Positions 6,681 to 13,986 of a stretch of 38,713 bases of DNA are shown one piece after another. The stretch is from IMG/VR virus record IMGVR_UViG_3300042301_000778, positions 1 to 38,713 of that record; one strand, given 5' to 3'. The first letter of the stretch is position 1; every line of letters starts with the position of its first letter. The position numbers were made by a program, and so were the translations under genes. This DNA comes from a virus. Below the pieces are notes generated by a model. That model ran no database searches and was not told the origin of the DNA. It saw only the letters and a list, made by a program, of their open reading frames with translations.

Positions 6681-7123
6681 AAATCAAAGAGGCAATTAAT
6701 AGACTTGGTTACACAATAAGCAAACAGAATAAACCAAACATAACTGATGCCGATGCTTTAAATTCAATTATAGAATTTGTAAATTTGTCTAATAAGCAAG
6801 TTATAAAAGATAATGAATTATTAGCTAAAATGTACTGCTTTGTGTTAAAAGATTTTTTATTCTATTATAAAAATGTAAACTTTGCATCAAAACAAATAAA
6901 CAAAGATATACTTTCAAAGCCTTTGCAATATCATTTAGAGTGCCTAAAGATTAATTTAGAAACTAACGAAAGAACAAATTTCTTTGAACAAAACACAAAC
7001 TTAAAAGAAATAAATATCGATGCTTTTAATGAATCTTTTGAAACTTGGGAAATGGATAACGTAATAGCAAACTTTGAATTTAATTTTAACTTGGCTTTAA
7101 ATACTTATAAAAATGGAAAATAA
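6677..7123 (+). CDS. hypothetical protein (148 aa), possible replication partner
   Basis: The ATGA overlap with the replisome-organizer gene suggests they act together. The product is helical, has no Walker motif and no membrane span, and includes ADALNSIIEFVNLSNKQ and a cluster of phenylalanines (CFVLKDFLFYYKNVNF). A non-ATPase helicase loader is possible by position only. It overlaps the methyltransferase start by 11 bases. Confidence 0.6.
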   Translation: MKIKEAINRLGYTISKQNKPNITDADALNSIIEFVNLSNKQVIKDNELLAKMYCFVLKDFLFYYKNVNFASKQINKDILSKPLQYHLECLKINLETNERTNFFEQNTNLKEINIDAFNESFETWEMDNVIANFEFNFNLALNTYKNGK

Positions 7124-7757
7124 AAAATACAAAGTTTTAAATTTATACGCTTGTTTAGGTGGTAATAGATACAAATGGAATGATTGTGAAGTTACAGCAG
7201 TTGAACTTGACACTGAAGCTGCAAGATTATATAAAGAAAGATTTCCTAATGATATTGTTATAGTTGCTGATGCACACCAATATTTATTAGACAATTACAA
7301 AGAATTTGATTTTATTTGGAGTTCACCGCCTTGCCCAAGCCATTCGAGAGCAAGATTTGCAAGAAAAAGTACAACAAGTGCAATTTATCCAGATTTAAAA
7401 TTATATGAAGAAATATTATTTTTAGAAAATTGGTATGAAGGAAAATATTGTGTTGAAAATGTAATACCTTACTATGAACCATTAATACCAGCTCAAAAAA
7501 GGGGAAGGCATTTATATTGGACTAATTTTAATTTGCCTAATGATTTAAATGAAAGAAAAGCAAGTATAATGGAAAGTAAAGATGAAGTTTCACAATGGTG
7601 TAAATTTCACGATTATGATTTTAGAAAATATAAAGGAAAACAATCAGTTCAAAAAATGGCAAGGAATTTAGTAGACTATGAAGCTGGATTAACTATATTT
7701 AATGTAGCAAGAGGAATATATGAAAAACCAAAAACAAATCAATTAGAATTATTATGA
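7113..7757 (+). CDS. C5-cytosine DNA methyltransferase (complete copy)
   Basis: The 214-residue protein carries short forms of the C5-methyltransferase motifs: LNLYACLGGN at residues 8-17 (motif I, SAM binding), SSPPCPSHSRAR around 70-81 (motif IV; the catalytic cysteine is in PPC, with P where Q is usual), VENV around 113-116 (motif VI) and QKRGRHLYW (motif VIII). It is small for the family, so the target-recognition region must be minimal. No restriction enzyme is adjacent, fitting a solitary phage methylase that shields DNA from host restriction. A second copy, cut by the right edge, begins at 38377; 127 bases are identical. Confidence 0.8.
   Translation: MENKKYKVLNLYACLGGNRYKWNDCEVTAVELDTEAARLYKERFPNDIVIVADAHQYLLDNYKEFDFIWSSPPCPSHSRARFARKSTTSAIYPDLKLYEEILFLENWYEGKYCVENVIPYYEPLIPAQKRGRHLYWTNFNLPNDLNERKASIMESKDEVSQWCKFHDYDFRKYKGKQSVQKMARNLVDYEAGLTIFNVARGIYEKPKTNQLELL
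7329..7455 (+). repeat. 127-bp exact repeat, copy 1 (inside methyltransferase gene)
   Basis: Bases 7329-7455 are identical to the last 127 bases of the window (38587-38713). Immediately upstream the two copies diverge: about 14 differences over the preceding ~200 bases. The match runs exactly to the window end, as expected of a contig that stops in a repeat. Confidence 0.9.
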
Positions 7758-8047
7758 AAGACACAATGAAATACCACATAGAACAATTACAAACTTCTGC
7801 AACTAGAATGCTTGTGTTAAATTCAGATAATAGTATGTTAATAAGTTATTTTAAAGACTTGCAAGAAAAGTTACAATATTTGTATATCTTAAACGAAATG
7901 GAAAACGAAGCTAATTGGACTGAAATACAAAATGCTTTTAATTCAATATTAAAAATAGATACAGAATTAACTGAAGTGGATTTGAAGATTAAAATAAAAG
8001 AAGCATCAGAAGTTAAAACTGGTAAAATAACGATTAAAATGTATTAA
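7754..8047 (+). CDS. hypothetical helical protein (97 aa)
   Basis: It starts in an ATGA overlap with the methyltransferase. The sequence is predicted helical with leucine spacing like a coiled coil (YFKDLQEKLQYLYILNEMENEANW) and a basic beta-like tail. Not recognised. It precedes the sigma-like gene by one base. Confidence 0.65.
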   Translation: MKDTMKYHIEQLQTSATRMLVLNSDNSMLISYFKDLQEKLQYLYILNEMENEANWTEIQNAFNSILKIDTELTEVDLKIKIKEASEVKTGKITIKMY

Positions 8048-8048
8048 T

Positions 8049-8597
8049 ATGGAAGTGTCTACAAACTATTGGTTAGAACAAGTTGCTCAACATCACAAAG
8101 AATGGGTTAAAATTGCTAACCTTTATAAGGTAGATGACTACGCTGAAGATATTATACAAGAAGTTTACATTGCTTTATGGAAATATGCTGATGCTGATAA
8201 AATTATTGATGCTAAAGGTAAGGTTCGTAAAGGATATGTATTTTTTACAATTAAAAGTTTATGTTTTCAGTATTTAAACAAACGTAATAAAGTTGAAAAA
8301 ATAGGAATAGACACTTTATTTAATTTAAGTAGTTCAGATAATATTGATGAACATAAAGCATATAATGATATTTGCTTAATGATTGATGATGAAATTGAAA
8401 ACTGGCATTGGTATGATAAAAAGCTTTTTAAATTGTATCGTGATACAGATATGAGTATGCGTGATATTGCAAAAGAAACTAATATTAGTTTAATATCAAT
8501 ATTTCACTCAATTAAAAACTATAAAGAAGTATTAAATAATAAGTTTATGAATGATTACCAAGATTATATTAATAATGACTATAACAACATATACTAA
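8049..8597 (+). CDS. RNA polymerase sigma-70-like factor (ECF-type)
   Basis: The 182-residue product has the two-domain layout of small sigma factors. Region 2-like sequence lies at residues 10-80 (VDDYAEDIIQEVYIALWKYAD, then KGYVFFTIKSLCFQYLNKRNK), and a region 4-like helix-turn-helix at about 136-163 (DTDMSMRDIAKETNISLISIFHSIKNYK). ECF factors direct polymerase to non-housekeeping promoters. A motif distinct from the host TAnnTTTG type precedes five structural operon heads here, making this protein a natural candidate for the late switch; that link is inference. It could instead regulate as a DNA-binding protein only. Confidence 0.7.
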   Translation: MEVSTNYWLEQVAQHHKEWVKIANLYKVDDYAEDIIQEVYIALWKYADADKIIDAKGKVRKGYVFFTIKSLCFQYLNKRNKVEKIGIDTLFNLSSSDNIDEHKAYNDICLMIDDEIENWHWYDKKLFKLYRDTDMSMRDIAKETNISLISIFHSIKNYKEVLNNKFMNDYQDYINNDYNNIY

Positions 8598-8977
8598 TGG
8601 GAAGAAAAAAGAAAGTAACAGGATTAGGTGATACTATTGAACAAATCACAGAAGCAACTGGCATTAAAACAGCAGTTGAATTATTTAGCAAAGTAACAGG
8701 AATAGATTGTGGATGTGATGAACGTAAAGCAAAACTAAACAATTTGATTTCATATCGTAGAAACGTTAATTGCTTAAAAGAAGATGAATATTTGTTTTTA
8801 AAAGTATTATACGACAATAGAACAAATCAATTAACACCAAAACAGCAATACACAATTAAAGATATTTACTTAAATGTATTTAATGAAAAGTTAGAAAGTT
8901 CAAATTGTTCAAGTTGTTGGAGAACTATTTTATCTGATTTAAGAAAAGTTTATGATACTTATGAAATAAATGAATAA
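8597..8977 (+). CDS. conserved hypothetical phage protein with CGCDERK motif (126 aa)
   Basis: The TAATG overlap ties it to the sigma-like gene. The sequence GDTIEQITEATGIKTAVELFSKVTGIDCGCDERKAKLN followed by a second cysteine pair (NCSSCW) recalls a small family I associate with flavobacterial phages (recall only). The four cysteines could bind a metal. Function unknown. Confidence 0.65.
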   Translation: MGRKKKVTGLGDTIEQITEATGIKTAVELFSKVTGIDCGCDERKAKLNNLISYRRNVNCLKEDEYLFLKVLYDNRTNQLTPKQQYTIKDIYLNVFNEKLESSNCSSCWRTILSDLRKVYDTYEINE

Positions 8978-9362
8978 CTGGAAAGAAATTGATTTATTTA
9001 ACTATTTAGTGGAAAATATATATCCTGATTTAGTTAAAGCAAAAAATCAAATGAGTAGATGGGATTGTTACAGTCCATTAACTTCACATAGGATTGAGTT
9101 AAAATGTAGGCAAGTGCATTATAAAACTTTGTTATTAGAAAAAGTTAAATATGATGCTATGATAAAAGAATGTGAAAAGCATTTAGATACACCAATATAT
9201 ATTAATTCAACACCAAAAGGAATTTATAGTTTTAATTTACATTTGATTGAACCTATTTGGGAAATAAACAATAAAAATCCAGCAACAACATATTTTGTCA
9301 ATAGAGAAAAAATAGATAAAGAAGTAACATATTTAGAAATAACAAAAGCAAAACAATTATGA
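8970..9362 (+). CDS. predicted PD-(D/E)XK-type nuclease (130 aa)
   Basis: The segment SRWDCYSPLTSHRIELKCRQVHYKTLLLEKVKYDAMI (about residues 28-64) has the D...E-x-K layout of a PD-(D/E)XK core: WD, then IELKCR, then a helix with KYD. Small phage members act as resolvases or repair endonucleases. The remaining C-terminal part is beta-rich. The assignment is by motif only, and it overlaps the preceding gene by eight bases. Confidence 0.5.
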   Translation: MNNWKEIDLFNYLVENIYPDLVKAKNQMSRWDCYSPLTSHRIELKCRQVHYKTLLLEKVKYDAMIKECEKHLDTPIYINSTPKGIYSFNLHLIEPIWEINNKNPATTYFVNREKIDKEVTYLEITKAKQL

Positions 9363-9568
9363 AACAAACAGCAGTAGAATGGTTAATAGAACGATTTGAA
9401 ACTTATTTTGAAAAGAAAGTGTATATTGAAAAACCTGATTTAATTAAAATGCTTGAACAAGCAAAAGAAATGGAAAAACAACAAATGAGAAGTGCAAGTT
9501 GTTCTTATATTGGTGGTTGGGAAGATGAAGAATTTGAATATTGGTATAATGAAACATTTAAAAAATAA
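9359..9568 (+). CDS. small hypothetical phage protein (69 aa)
   Basis: It opens MKQTAVEWLIERFETYF and has a middle EQAKEMEKQQM helix and an acidic C-terminus (GGWEDEEFEYWYNETF). I recall this pattern from many Bacteroidota phage genomes, always without assigned function. It overlaps the upstream gene by four bases. Confidence 0.65.
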   Translation: MKQTAVEWLIERFETYFEKKVYIEKPDLIKMLEQAKEMEKQQMRSASCSYIGGWEDEEFEYWYNETFKK

Positions 9569-9573
9569 ATATT

Positions 9574-9930
9574 ATGAAAGACAATCCAATACAATTAGAG
9601 TATTTAAAATCAGTATTATTAGCACAATTATTACTTGAAGCAAATGAAAGTTTAATCTTTACAACACAATATAGACAAACTATTAAGAATTTAATTAATA
9701 GACTTAATAAAGAACTTGAACAAGTAGTGTTTGAAGAATATACAAAAGTCTATAAAACAGACCCAGAAATGACCACGAATATATTAAGGTCAATAGAAAA
9801 TATAGTTAGCAAATTGCAAACATCAACAATAGATGAATTAGTTATGATTGATGCAGTAGTTGATAAGTACAAAGAAAATAAAGAATGGTTTATGGAAAAT
9901 GGTAATGCTGAATTTTTAAGAATAGACTAA
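9574..9930 (+). CDS. hypothetical helical protein (118 aa)
   Basis: All-helical, charged product with repeated leucines (EYLKSVLLAQLLLEANESLIF) and no membrane span long enough to count. Not recognised. Its stop overlaps the next start in TAATG. Confidence 0.65.
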   Translation: MKDNPIQLEYLKSVLLAQLLLEANESLIFTTQYRQTIKNLINRLNKELEQVVFEEYTKVYKTDPEMTTNILRSIENIVSKLQTSTIDELVMIDAVVDKYKENKEWFMENGNAEFLRID

Positions 9931-10100
9931 TGGAAATAAAATATACATCTTATGGTAAAACATCAACAATAGAAACTTTTGATGATATTAATATTGATGA
10001 TTTAGGTAAAATACTTTATGATATTTGTTTATCACAAGGTTGGCATCCAGCATTATTAAAATCAATATTTAAAAAGAATGTAACTAATGGCGAAAGTTAA
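9930..10100 (+). CDS. small hypothetical protein (56 aa), relative of the gene at 2143
   Basis: TAATG coupling with the upstream gene fixes the start. The product (MEIKYTSYGKTSTIETFDD...) shares its opening beta-strand layout and length with the 54-residue product at 2143-2307. It overlaps the next gene by 14 bases. Function unknown. Confidence 0.6.
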   Translation: MEIKYTSYGKTSTIETFDDINIDDLGKILYDICLSQGWHPALLKSIFKKNVTNGES

Positions 10101-10350
10101 AGAAATTAAATTTTCACCAACTGAAGAAGATATAAAAGCAATGGCAATATGTTGGAAAAATGATTTAGCTTATGTTATTAAACCAGCAAAAACTGCAAAC
10201 AGATATAATATTATAAAATATCAAATCAGTAACTACAATGAAGTATTTTATTATAAAGAAAACAATGTAAATGCAGAATTTACAGAATATGAAGGATTAA
10301 AAAAAACAATGGAATTATATAATTTTCACTCAAAAAGATTTACAAAATAA
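10087..10350 (+). CDS. hypothetical protein (87 aa)
   Basis: Basic alpha/beta product with motif KFSPTEEDIKAMAICWKNDLAYVIKPAKTANRYNIIKYQ. No family recognised. The stop is followed by a 67-base gap carrying a TATATTTG promoter, so this is the end of a transcription block. Confidence 0.6.
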   Translation: MAKVKEIKFSPTEEDIKAMAICWKNDLAYVIKPAKTANRYNIIKYQISNYNEVFYYKENNVNAEFTEYEGLKKTMELYNFHSKRFTK

Positions 10351-10384
10351 ATATCATTTAAGGTAATATGTAAAATATATTGAT

Positions 10385-10392
10385 TATATTTG
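10385..10392 (+). promoter_or_regulatory. TAnnTTTG promoter element (TATATTTG) before NUMOD3 endonuclease
   Basis: TATATTTG lies 26 bases before the ATG at 10418. No TTTG -33 box stands out. It gives the endonuclease gene its own promoter, common for free-standing homing genes. Confidence 0.5.
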
Positions 10393-10417
10393 TAATTATT
10401 AATTTAAATATAAAAAT

Positions 10418-10924
10418 ATGATAAAACACGGATTATCTAAACACCCACTTTACAAGACTTGGAACAATGTAACTCAAAGAGTTAAATCAAATAAATTTTA
10501 TGTTCACGTTAATATATGTGAAGAATGGTTAACTTTTATTAATTTTTATAATTGGAGTATTCAAAATGGATGGCAAAAAAATTTAACCATAGATAGGATT
10601 GAAAGTAAAGGAAATTACGAACCTAATAATTGTAGATGGGTTACTATGGAAGTTCAATCAAGAAATACAAAAAGAAATAAATATTATGAATATAATAATG
10701 AAACATTAGTAATTCAAGATATATGCGAAAAATATAATATAAACAGAAATACTTTTAATAAAAGATTTAGACTTGGTTGGAGTATTGAAAAAATTATTGA
10801 AACACCAGTTTTAGACTTAAGAGAAATAAGGTTAGGTAAAAAATTAAGTAACGAAACAAAATTAAAAATTAAAGAAGCATTAAAAGGAAATAATAATAGA
10901 ATTAAAAATAAAAAATATGAGTAA
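10418..10924 (+). CDS. homing-endonuclease-like protein with NUMOD3-like tail
   Basis: The 168-residue protein starts HGLSKHPLYKTWNNVTQRVKS and has NICEEWLTFINFYNW and TIDRIESKGNYEPNNCRWVTMEVQSRNTKRN (around residues 55-90), a pattern common in phage HNH-associated proteins (D-R-I, N-C-R-W, N-T). A helix-turn-helix-like segment follows (IQDICEKYNINRNTFNKRFRLGWS). It ends with a NUMOD3-like DNA-binding motif (LSNETKLKIKEALKGNNN). It probably is a mobile endonuclease or a decayed relative. It overlaps the DUF3310 gene by eight bases. Confidence 0.6.
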   Translation: MIKHGLSKHPLYKTWNNVTQRVKSNKFYVHVNICEEWLTFINFYNWSIQNGWQKNLTIDRIESKGNYEPNNCRWVTMEVQSRNTKRNKYYEYNNETLVIQDICEKYNINRNTFNKRFRLGWSIEKIIETPVLDLREIRLGKKLSNETKLKIKEALKGNNNRIKNKKYE

Positions 10925-11144
10925 TACACCACTACACTATAATTCTAAAAAAGAATATGATTTAATAAATGTTGCATTAGATTATAATTTAAATTTTTTC
11001 AGGTTTAATGTATTAAAATATATTTGTAGAGCTGGAAAAAAAGATGATGAAATAAAAGACTTGGAAAAAGCAATAGATTATTTAGAAAGAGAATTACAAT
11101 ATTTAAGAAAAGAACAAGAAGAATGGATAGAGAAACAAAAATAG
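10917..11144 (+). CDS. DUF3310 family protein (second copy)
   Basis: The 75-residue product shows the DUF3310 pattern: PLHYNSKKEYDLI, NFFRFNVLKYICRAGKK and DLEKAIDYLERELQYL. It is clearly related to 2304-2519, though diverged. It overlaps the homing endonuclease-like gene upstream and a small gene downstream. Confidence 0.8.
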   Translation: MSNTPLHYNSKKEYDLINVALDYNLNFFRFNVLKYICRAGKKDDEIKDLEKAIDYLERELQYLRKEQEEWIEKQK

Positions 11145-11290
11145 AATTTGAAACTTTACAATTAGAATTTATATTAACAAATCTATTAAAGAAAAGGGAA
11201 GCACTTTATTTAAAAGGTTTAAATGATGAAAAGATAAACGATAAGATAAGAGCAATACAACACAAATTGCGATTTGCAAATCAGGGATAG
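11123..11290 (+). CDS. small helical hypothetical protein (55 aa)
   Basis: The frame starts within the end of the DUF3310 gene and stops inside the 5' arm of an intrinsic terminator. The product is charged and helical (FETLQLEFILTNLLKKREALYLKGLNDEKINDKI), resembling the small DUF-type helical proteins of phage early regions. Not recognised. Confidence 0.55.
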   Translation: MDRETKIEFETLQLEFILTNLLKKREALYLKGLNDEKINDKIRAIQHKLRFANQG

Positions 11291-11311
11291 TTTAATAGCT
11301 ATCCTTTTTTT
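11285..11311 (+). terminator. intrinsic terminator
   Basis: GGATAG (11285-11290) pairs with CTATCC (11299-11304) across an eight-base loop and is followed by seven Ts. It closes the block that began at the 10385 promoter; the stem includes the stop codon of the upstream gene. Confidence 0.85.
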
Positions 11312-11360
11312 ATTTTAAAACTTTAACATTTCATTAACACTTTTATATTAATAACTTGTT

Positions 11361-11368
11361 TATATTTG
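11361..11368 (+). promoter_or_regulatory. TAnnTTTG promoter element (TATATTTG)
   Basis: TATATTTG lies between the terminator at 11285 and the ATG at 11401, giving the following genes a fresh start. The 33-base leader is A-rich. No clear -33 TTTG is seen. Confidence 0.6.
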
Positions 11369-11400
11369 CTAAACAATTAACAATTTAAAAAACAAACATT

Positions 11401-11490
11401 ATGAAAACATTATTTAAAGAATTTGCATTAGCATTATTATTATGGGTTGTATTTTTCACTGGTTCATTAATCCTTTTAAACGTAATTTAA
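11401..11490 (+). CDS. 29-residue single-span membrane peptide
   Basis: The frame MKTLFKEFALALLLWVVFFTGSLILLNVI is nearly all one hydrophobic helix with a basic N-terminus, so it should sit in the inner membrane with its N-terminus inside. It has its own promoter and A-rich leader, and the next gene starts one base after its stop codon. Its role is unknown; a small holin-like or host-takeover peptide is conceivable. Confidence 0.6.
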   Translation: MKTLFKEFALALLLWVVFFTGSLILLNVI

Positions 11491-11491
11491 G

Positions 11492-11695
11492 ATGAAAATA
11501 GAAATTATTAGAAAATTAGATATGCTTTTAGATTTACAAAATGAAGGCAATACATATCAAATAGCTTTGATTAATTCAATTAAGCAAGATTTGATTAACG
11601 AATGGAATGCATCTGATGATTATGCACAACAAATTAGGGAAGTTTTAGATATGGATAACACTTATGATTTATTAAACAACATTAAAATAAGATAA
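11492..11695 (+). CDS. hypothetical small protein (67 aa)
   Basis: Acidic helical product (MKIEIIRKLDMLLDLQNEGNTYQIALINSIKQDL...). It lies one base after the membrane peptide and one base before the RecE-like gene, in a compact operon. Not recognised. Confidence 0.6.
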   Translation: MKIEIIRKLDMLLDLQNEGNTYQIALINSIKQDLINEWNASDDYAQQIREVLDMDNTYDLLNNIKIR

Positions 11696-11696
11696 T

Positions 11697-12461
11697 ATGA
11701 TAACAACATTTGACAACAAACAATGGGATAAACAAGAACTATTAGACAATATGTATGATGATAGTTTCTATTATGGATATTTAGGTAAAAATGCATTAAG
11801 TAGTTCTTCAGCAAAGATGCTTATTAGTTCACCTAAAACATATAAATATGTTACACAATATGGTTCTGATGAAAGCCAAGCATTAAGGGATGGTAAACTA
11901 TTCCACACAATGATATTAGAACCACATAAATTAAATGATTTAGTAATTGTAGATGTTGCAACTAAAGCAGGAAAAGAATATAAACTTGCAAAAGAACAAG
12001 GTTTAGAAGTTTACACAAGAAAAGAATACAACGATGCTGAAAGATTAACTGATGCTTTATTAAAGAACAATGAAGTAATGAGTTTAATGAGTAAATCACA
12101 AACAGAAATTCCAGCTATTGAAATGATTGATGGAATACCATTTAGAGCAAAAGCAGATATCTTAAAGCCAAATATGATTATAGATTTAAAAACAACAACA
12201 GGTGTTAAAGACTTTAGATATAGTGCTGATAAATATAGCTACGATTTACAAGCATATTTATATAAAAAGATGTTTTGTGTTGATGACTTTCTTTTTGTTG
12301 CAATAGACAAAGGAAGTTTAGATATAGCAATATTTGAATGTAGTGATGAATTTTACGCTAAAGGTGAAGCAAAGTTAGAACAAGCAATATCTAACTATAA
12401 ATACTTTTTTGGTAAAGAAGATATGGATTTAAACCAATATGTATTAAGAGGTGTATTATGA
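11697..12461 (+). CDS. RecE-like PD-(D/E)XK exonuclease
   Basis: The 254-residue product matches the C-terminal nuclease of exonuclease VIII (DUF3799/PDDEXK type): GYLGKNALSSSSAKMLISSP near the start, DGKLFHTMILEP around residues 65-77 (conserved H), RAKADIL near 150 (catalytic D), DLKTT near 163 (D-x-K) and YDLQAYLYKKMF near 184 (conserved Q/Y). RecE-type enzymes resect 5' strands so an annealing protein can act. The partner here would be an ERF protein, although none is adjacent. It ends in an ATGA overlap with the adenine methyltransferase. Confidence 0.85.
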   Translation: MITTFDNKQWDKQELLDNMYDDSFYYGYLGKNALSSSSAKMLISSPKTYKYVTQYGSDESQALRDGKLFHTMILEPHKLNDLVIVDVATKAGKEYKLAKEQGLEVYTRKEYNDAERLTDALLKNNEVMSLMSKSQTEIPAIEMIDGIPFRAKADILKPNMIIDLKTTTGVKDFRYSADKYSYDLQAYLYKKMFCVDDFLFVAIDKGSLDIAIFECSDEFYAKGEAKLEQAISNYKYFFGKEDMDLNQYVLRGVL

Positions 12462-13120
12462 AAGTAACAGATAAGATAACAATAACAAACGAGGACAATA
12501 TGTTATTGATGGCACGTTATCCTGATAAGTATTTTGATTTAGCTATTGTAGACCCGCCTTATGGTATTGATATTGCAAAATGGGACACAAAAAGCCATAT
12601 ACCAAATGAATTATATTTTAATGAATTATTTAGAGTTTCAAAAGAACAGTTGATTTTTGGTGCTAATTATTTTAATTTGCCACACACACAAGGTTGGATT
12701 TGTTGGAACAAAACTTTTTCGGAAGCAGTTAGAGGCAAGTCAATTTCTCAAAGTAAAATTAAAAAAGAAAATATATCTGAATTCGAGTTAATTTGGACTT
12801 CATTTTTAAAAAAATCTAATTTTATAAGGTTTACTAATTTAGGAAATTTACAAGGCTTTAATGATAATTTAAAAGTAGATTACGAAAAGCCTAAAAAAAT
12901 ACATATTACTGAAAAGCCAATTGACTTATATAAGTTTATTTTAGATAAATACGCAAAAGAAAATGATAAAATACTTGACACACATCTTGGTAGTGGTTCA
13001 ATAGCAATAGCTTGTCACGACTACGGATTTGAATTAACAGCTTGCGAATTAGATAAAGAGTATTACGATAAAGCAATTCAAAGAATAAAAAACCACGTAG
13101 CACAACAAAAGCTATTCTAA
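12458..13120 (+). CDS. adenine-specific (N6) / N4 DNA methyltransferase, beta class
   Basis: The 220-residue protein has the catalytic DPPYGID at residues 32-38 and the SAM-binding DTHLGSGSIAIAC near residue 173, in the order DPPY then FxGxG-like, which defines the beta class. HITEKPIDLYKFILDKYAKENDKILD is typical of this group. With the C5 enzyme at 7113 the phage could modify two base types. No cognate nuclease is nearby, so it looks solitary and protective. Target sequence not predictable. Confidence 0.85.
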   Translation: MKVTDKITITNEDNMLLMARYPDKYFDLAIVDPPYGIDIAKWDTKSHIPNELYFNELFRVSKEQLIFGANYFNLPHTQGWICWNKTFSEAVRGKSISQSKIKKENISEFELIWTSFLKKSNFIRFTNLGNLQGFNDNLKVDYEKPKKIHITEKPIDLYKFILDKYAKENDKILDTHLGSGSIAIACHDYGFELTACELDKEYYDKAIQRIKNHVAQQKLF

Positions 13121-13347
13121 TGAATGATAAAGCAACAGAACATTATAATATTACCTTATATGAAATAGAGCAAGGAATGACTATTGAACAAATAAGATTT
13201 ATATTAAAAGAGTATGAAGCAGCAGAACTATACGAAGAATGTCAGGGAATACATTTAGCATTAGAAATAGTATTATTTAATATACTAACAGAATTAATAA
13301 AACAAAGTAAAAAACAAAAAATAAAAATTAGATGGAAACGCAAATAA
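13120..13347 (+). CDS. hypothetical protein (75 aa)
   Basis: TAATG coupling with the methyltransferase sets the start. The product is acidic and helical up to a strongly basic tail (KQSKKQKIKIRWKRK). Not recognised. It overlaps the DnaA-like gene by 16 bases. Confidence 0.55.
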   Translation: MNDKATEHYNITLYEIEQGMTIEQIRFILKEYEAAELYEECQGIHLALEIVLFNILTELIKQSKKQKIKIRWKRK

Positions 13348-13865
13348 CATTACAATTAAAAAAAGCAATACAAGAAATAACAGGTGTAGATATAAATGAA
13401 GTAACACGTAAAAGAGAAACAATAGAAGCACGTGCAATCTATTATAAAGTATTAAAACAAATAGATAAAAAGAAGTCATTAAAAGCTATTGGTGCATCAG
13501 TAGGAAAAGACCACGCAACAGTATTACATTCATTGAAGAATTATGATATGTTTGAGCAGTTTAATCCAACACTAAAACTATTTAGAAAACAAATAATGCA
13601 AAGATTAAATTATGCAACACCAGATATATTAGATATGACTAAAGATGAATTAATACAAAGTCTACAAATAGATGTAATGAAACTAAATGACGAAATAGCA
13701 AACTTGCAAGAAACAATTACTAACTTACAAAAACCAAGAAACAATTACAACATAGTAAACAACATACAACAATTACTAATAGAAACAGAAGGTACTGAAC
13801 AATGGCAAATAATTGTAGAAAGATTACAAGCATTATATAAAATGAATAGAAACATTAAACTTTAA
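13332..13865 (+). CDS. DnaA domain IV-like DNA-binding protein
   Basis: Residues 5-90 match the DnaA C-terminal DNA-binding domain: ITGVDINEVTRKRETIEARAIYYKVLKQIDKKKSLKAIGASVGKDHATVLHSLKNY. In DnaA the signature is GR-RDHTTV, and here it reads GKDHATVLHS near residue 58. The AAA+ domain of DnaA is absent, so it cannot act as a full initiator. The second half is a coiled coil (LNDEIANLQETITNLQ) that could dimerise it. It may bind DnaA boxes to recruit or block host DnaA; this is inference. Confidence 0.75.
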   Translation: METQITLQLKKAIQEITGVDINEVTRKRETIEARAIYYKVLKQIDKKKSLKAIGASVGKDHATVLHSLKNYDMFEQFNPTLKLFRKQIMQRLNYATPDILDMTKDELIQSLQIDVMKLNDEIANLQETITNLQKPRNNYNIVNNIQQLLIETEGTEQWQIIVERLQALYKMNRNIKL

Positions 13866-13869
13866 TAAG

Positions 13870-13986
13870 ATGAGAATAGAAACAAACTACACCGACAGAT
13901 TTAGTTTAGGAATTGTAATTGGTAAAAATGAAATATCAATAGCATTAGTATTAATAATAATAGATATAAAGTTATGGCAGATATAG
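13870..13986 (+). CDS. 38-residue hydrophobic peptide
   Basis: A short frame with a hydrophobic C-terminal half (ISIALVLIIIDIKLWQI) that could span the membrane. Its end overlaps the Cys-rich gene start by 13 bases. Weak support beyond spacing and composition. Confidence 0.4.
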   Translation: MRIETNYTDRFSLGIVIGKNEISIALVLIIIDIKLWQI

